Source: Chromatiales bacterium (GTDB lineage Bacteria > Pseudomonadota > Gammaproteobacteria > Thiohalomonadales > Thiohalomonadaceae). From it: a stretch of 5,402 nt of DNA. Positions 5,141 to 5,402 of this stretch are shown here, in pieces. The stretch's first letter is position 1; every line of letters starts with the position of its first letter. The DNA lies in contig JAOTST010000133.1 of assembly GCA_029864785.1 (NCBI GenBank), positions 1 through 5,402 on the forward strand, read 5' to 3'. The translations under genes were made by a program, and so were the position numbers. The notes under the pieces were generated by a model. It ran no database searches. It was not told the origin of the DNA and was given only the letters and a program-made list of their open reading frames with translations.

Positions 5141-5402
5141 CTCGTTTGACCACCGTGCTTTTCTTGCACGGTTGACTGCATCACCCGGTGTCTATCAGAT
5201 GCTGGATACCGATGACACGATCATCTACGTCGGTAAGGCAAAAAATCTCAATAAAAGGGTTAGCAGCTATTTTCGCTCGTCGGGAATAGCACCTAAGACC
5301 GCAGCACTGGTCGCGCAAATTGCCAAAATTGATATTATCATCACCCATACCGAGGGTGAGGCGCTGCTGCTTGAAAATAGCCTCATCAAAAAATATCGAC
5401 CC
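5133..5402 (+). CDS. uvrC: Excinuclease ABC subunit C, N-terminal 90 residues (3' end cut by window)
   Basis: UvrC makes the two cuts around DNA lesions in nucleotide excision repair, together with UvrA and UvrB. Only the GIY-YIG endonuclease domain, which makes the 3' incision, is visible. Seen: PGVYQM at residues 18-23, [13 protein letters not shown] at 30-42 including the conserved R42, SSYF at 44-47, and the Glu-rich stretch [10 protein letters not shown] at 73-82 that contains the metal-binding glutamate, ending at KKYRP. The frame stays open to the window edge. The start is set at TTG 5133 because the resulting [11 protein letters not shown] aligns in length with the E. coli start MSDQFDAKAFL as I remember it. 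This start overlaps the last 8 bases of gacA. GAGGGG (5126-5131) lies very close to it, so initiation is probably coupled to gacA translation. In-frame ATG 5115, GTG 5118 and TTG 5124 are less likely alternatives. Confidence 0.95.
   Translation, partial: MSNSFDHRAFLARLTASPGVYQMLDTDDTIIYVGKAKNLNKRVSSYFRSSGIAPKTAALVAQIAKIDIIITHTEGEALLLENSLIKKYRP

Overview
The window reads as a stretch of a gammaproteobacterial chromosome with moderate, slightly AT-leaning base composition by eye. The best evidence is the right end: a GacA/UvrY-type response regulator directly followed by, and slightly overlapping, uvrC. That gene pair is characteristic of Gammaproteobacteria. All supported genes lie on the + strand and are tightly packed. 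I see no insertion sequence, tRNA, rRNA, CRISPR array or clear rho-independent terminator.

Left part (about 1-919): two small tandem genes for exported, cysteine-free, proline/tyrosine/arginine-rich proteins. The first is cut by the window edge. Both carry a signal peptide and share the C-terminal motif GAP-x-x-[YF]-P-x-[YF]-P-N, so they look like diverged paralogs. Their function is unknown to me.

Middle part (1020-4470): four genes in a row. They encode a compact ParA/MinD-family ATPase with no ParB beside it; a protein with one N-terminal membrane anchor, a Glu/Pro-rich linker and C-terminal TPR repeats; a small one-TM protein whose outer half is a coiled coil with methionine at almost every second core position; and a dynamin-superfamily nucleotidase with an EHD-like nucleotide-binding domain plus two membrane helices. 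A 100-bp gap precedes the ParA gene and holds a weak candidate promoter. A 68-bp gap precedes the Met-coil gene and holds an extended -10 promoter and a 7-bp inverted repeat next to the ribosome binding site.

Right part (4499-5402): the GacA/UvrY-like regulator and the first 90 codons of uvrC. uvrC probably starts at a TTG inside the end of gacA.

Interpretation (inference): the four middle genes combine the parts expected of a system that places and deforms membrane. These are a positioning ATPase, two membrane-anchored scaffold or adaptor proteins facing the periplasm, and a membrane-bound dynamin/EHD-like motor. The secreted proline-rich proteins upstream may be envelope partners or merely neighbours. 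I do not recognise this set as a described system, and I could not search for conservation.
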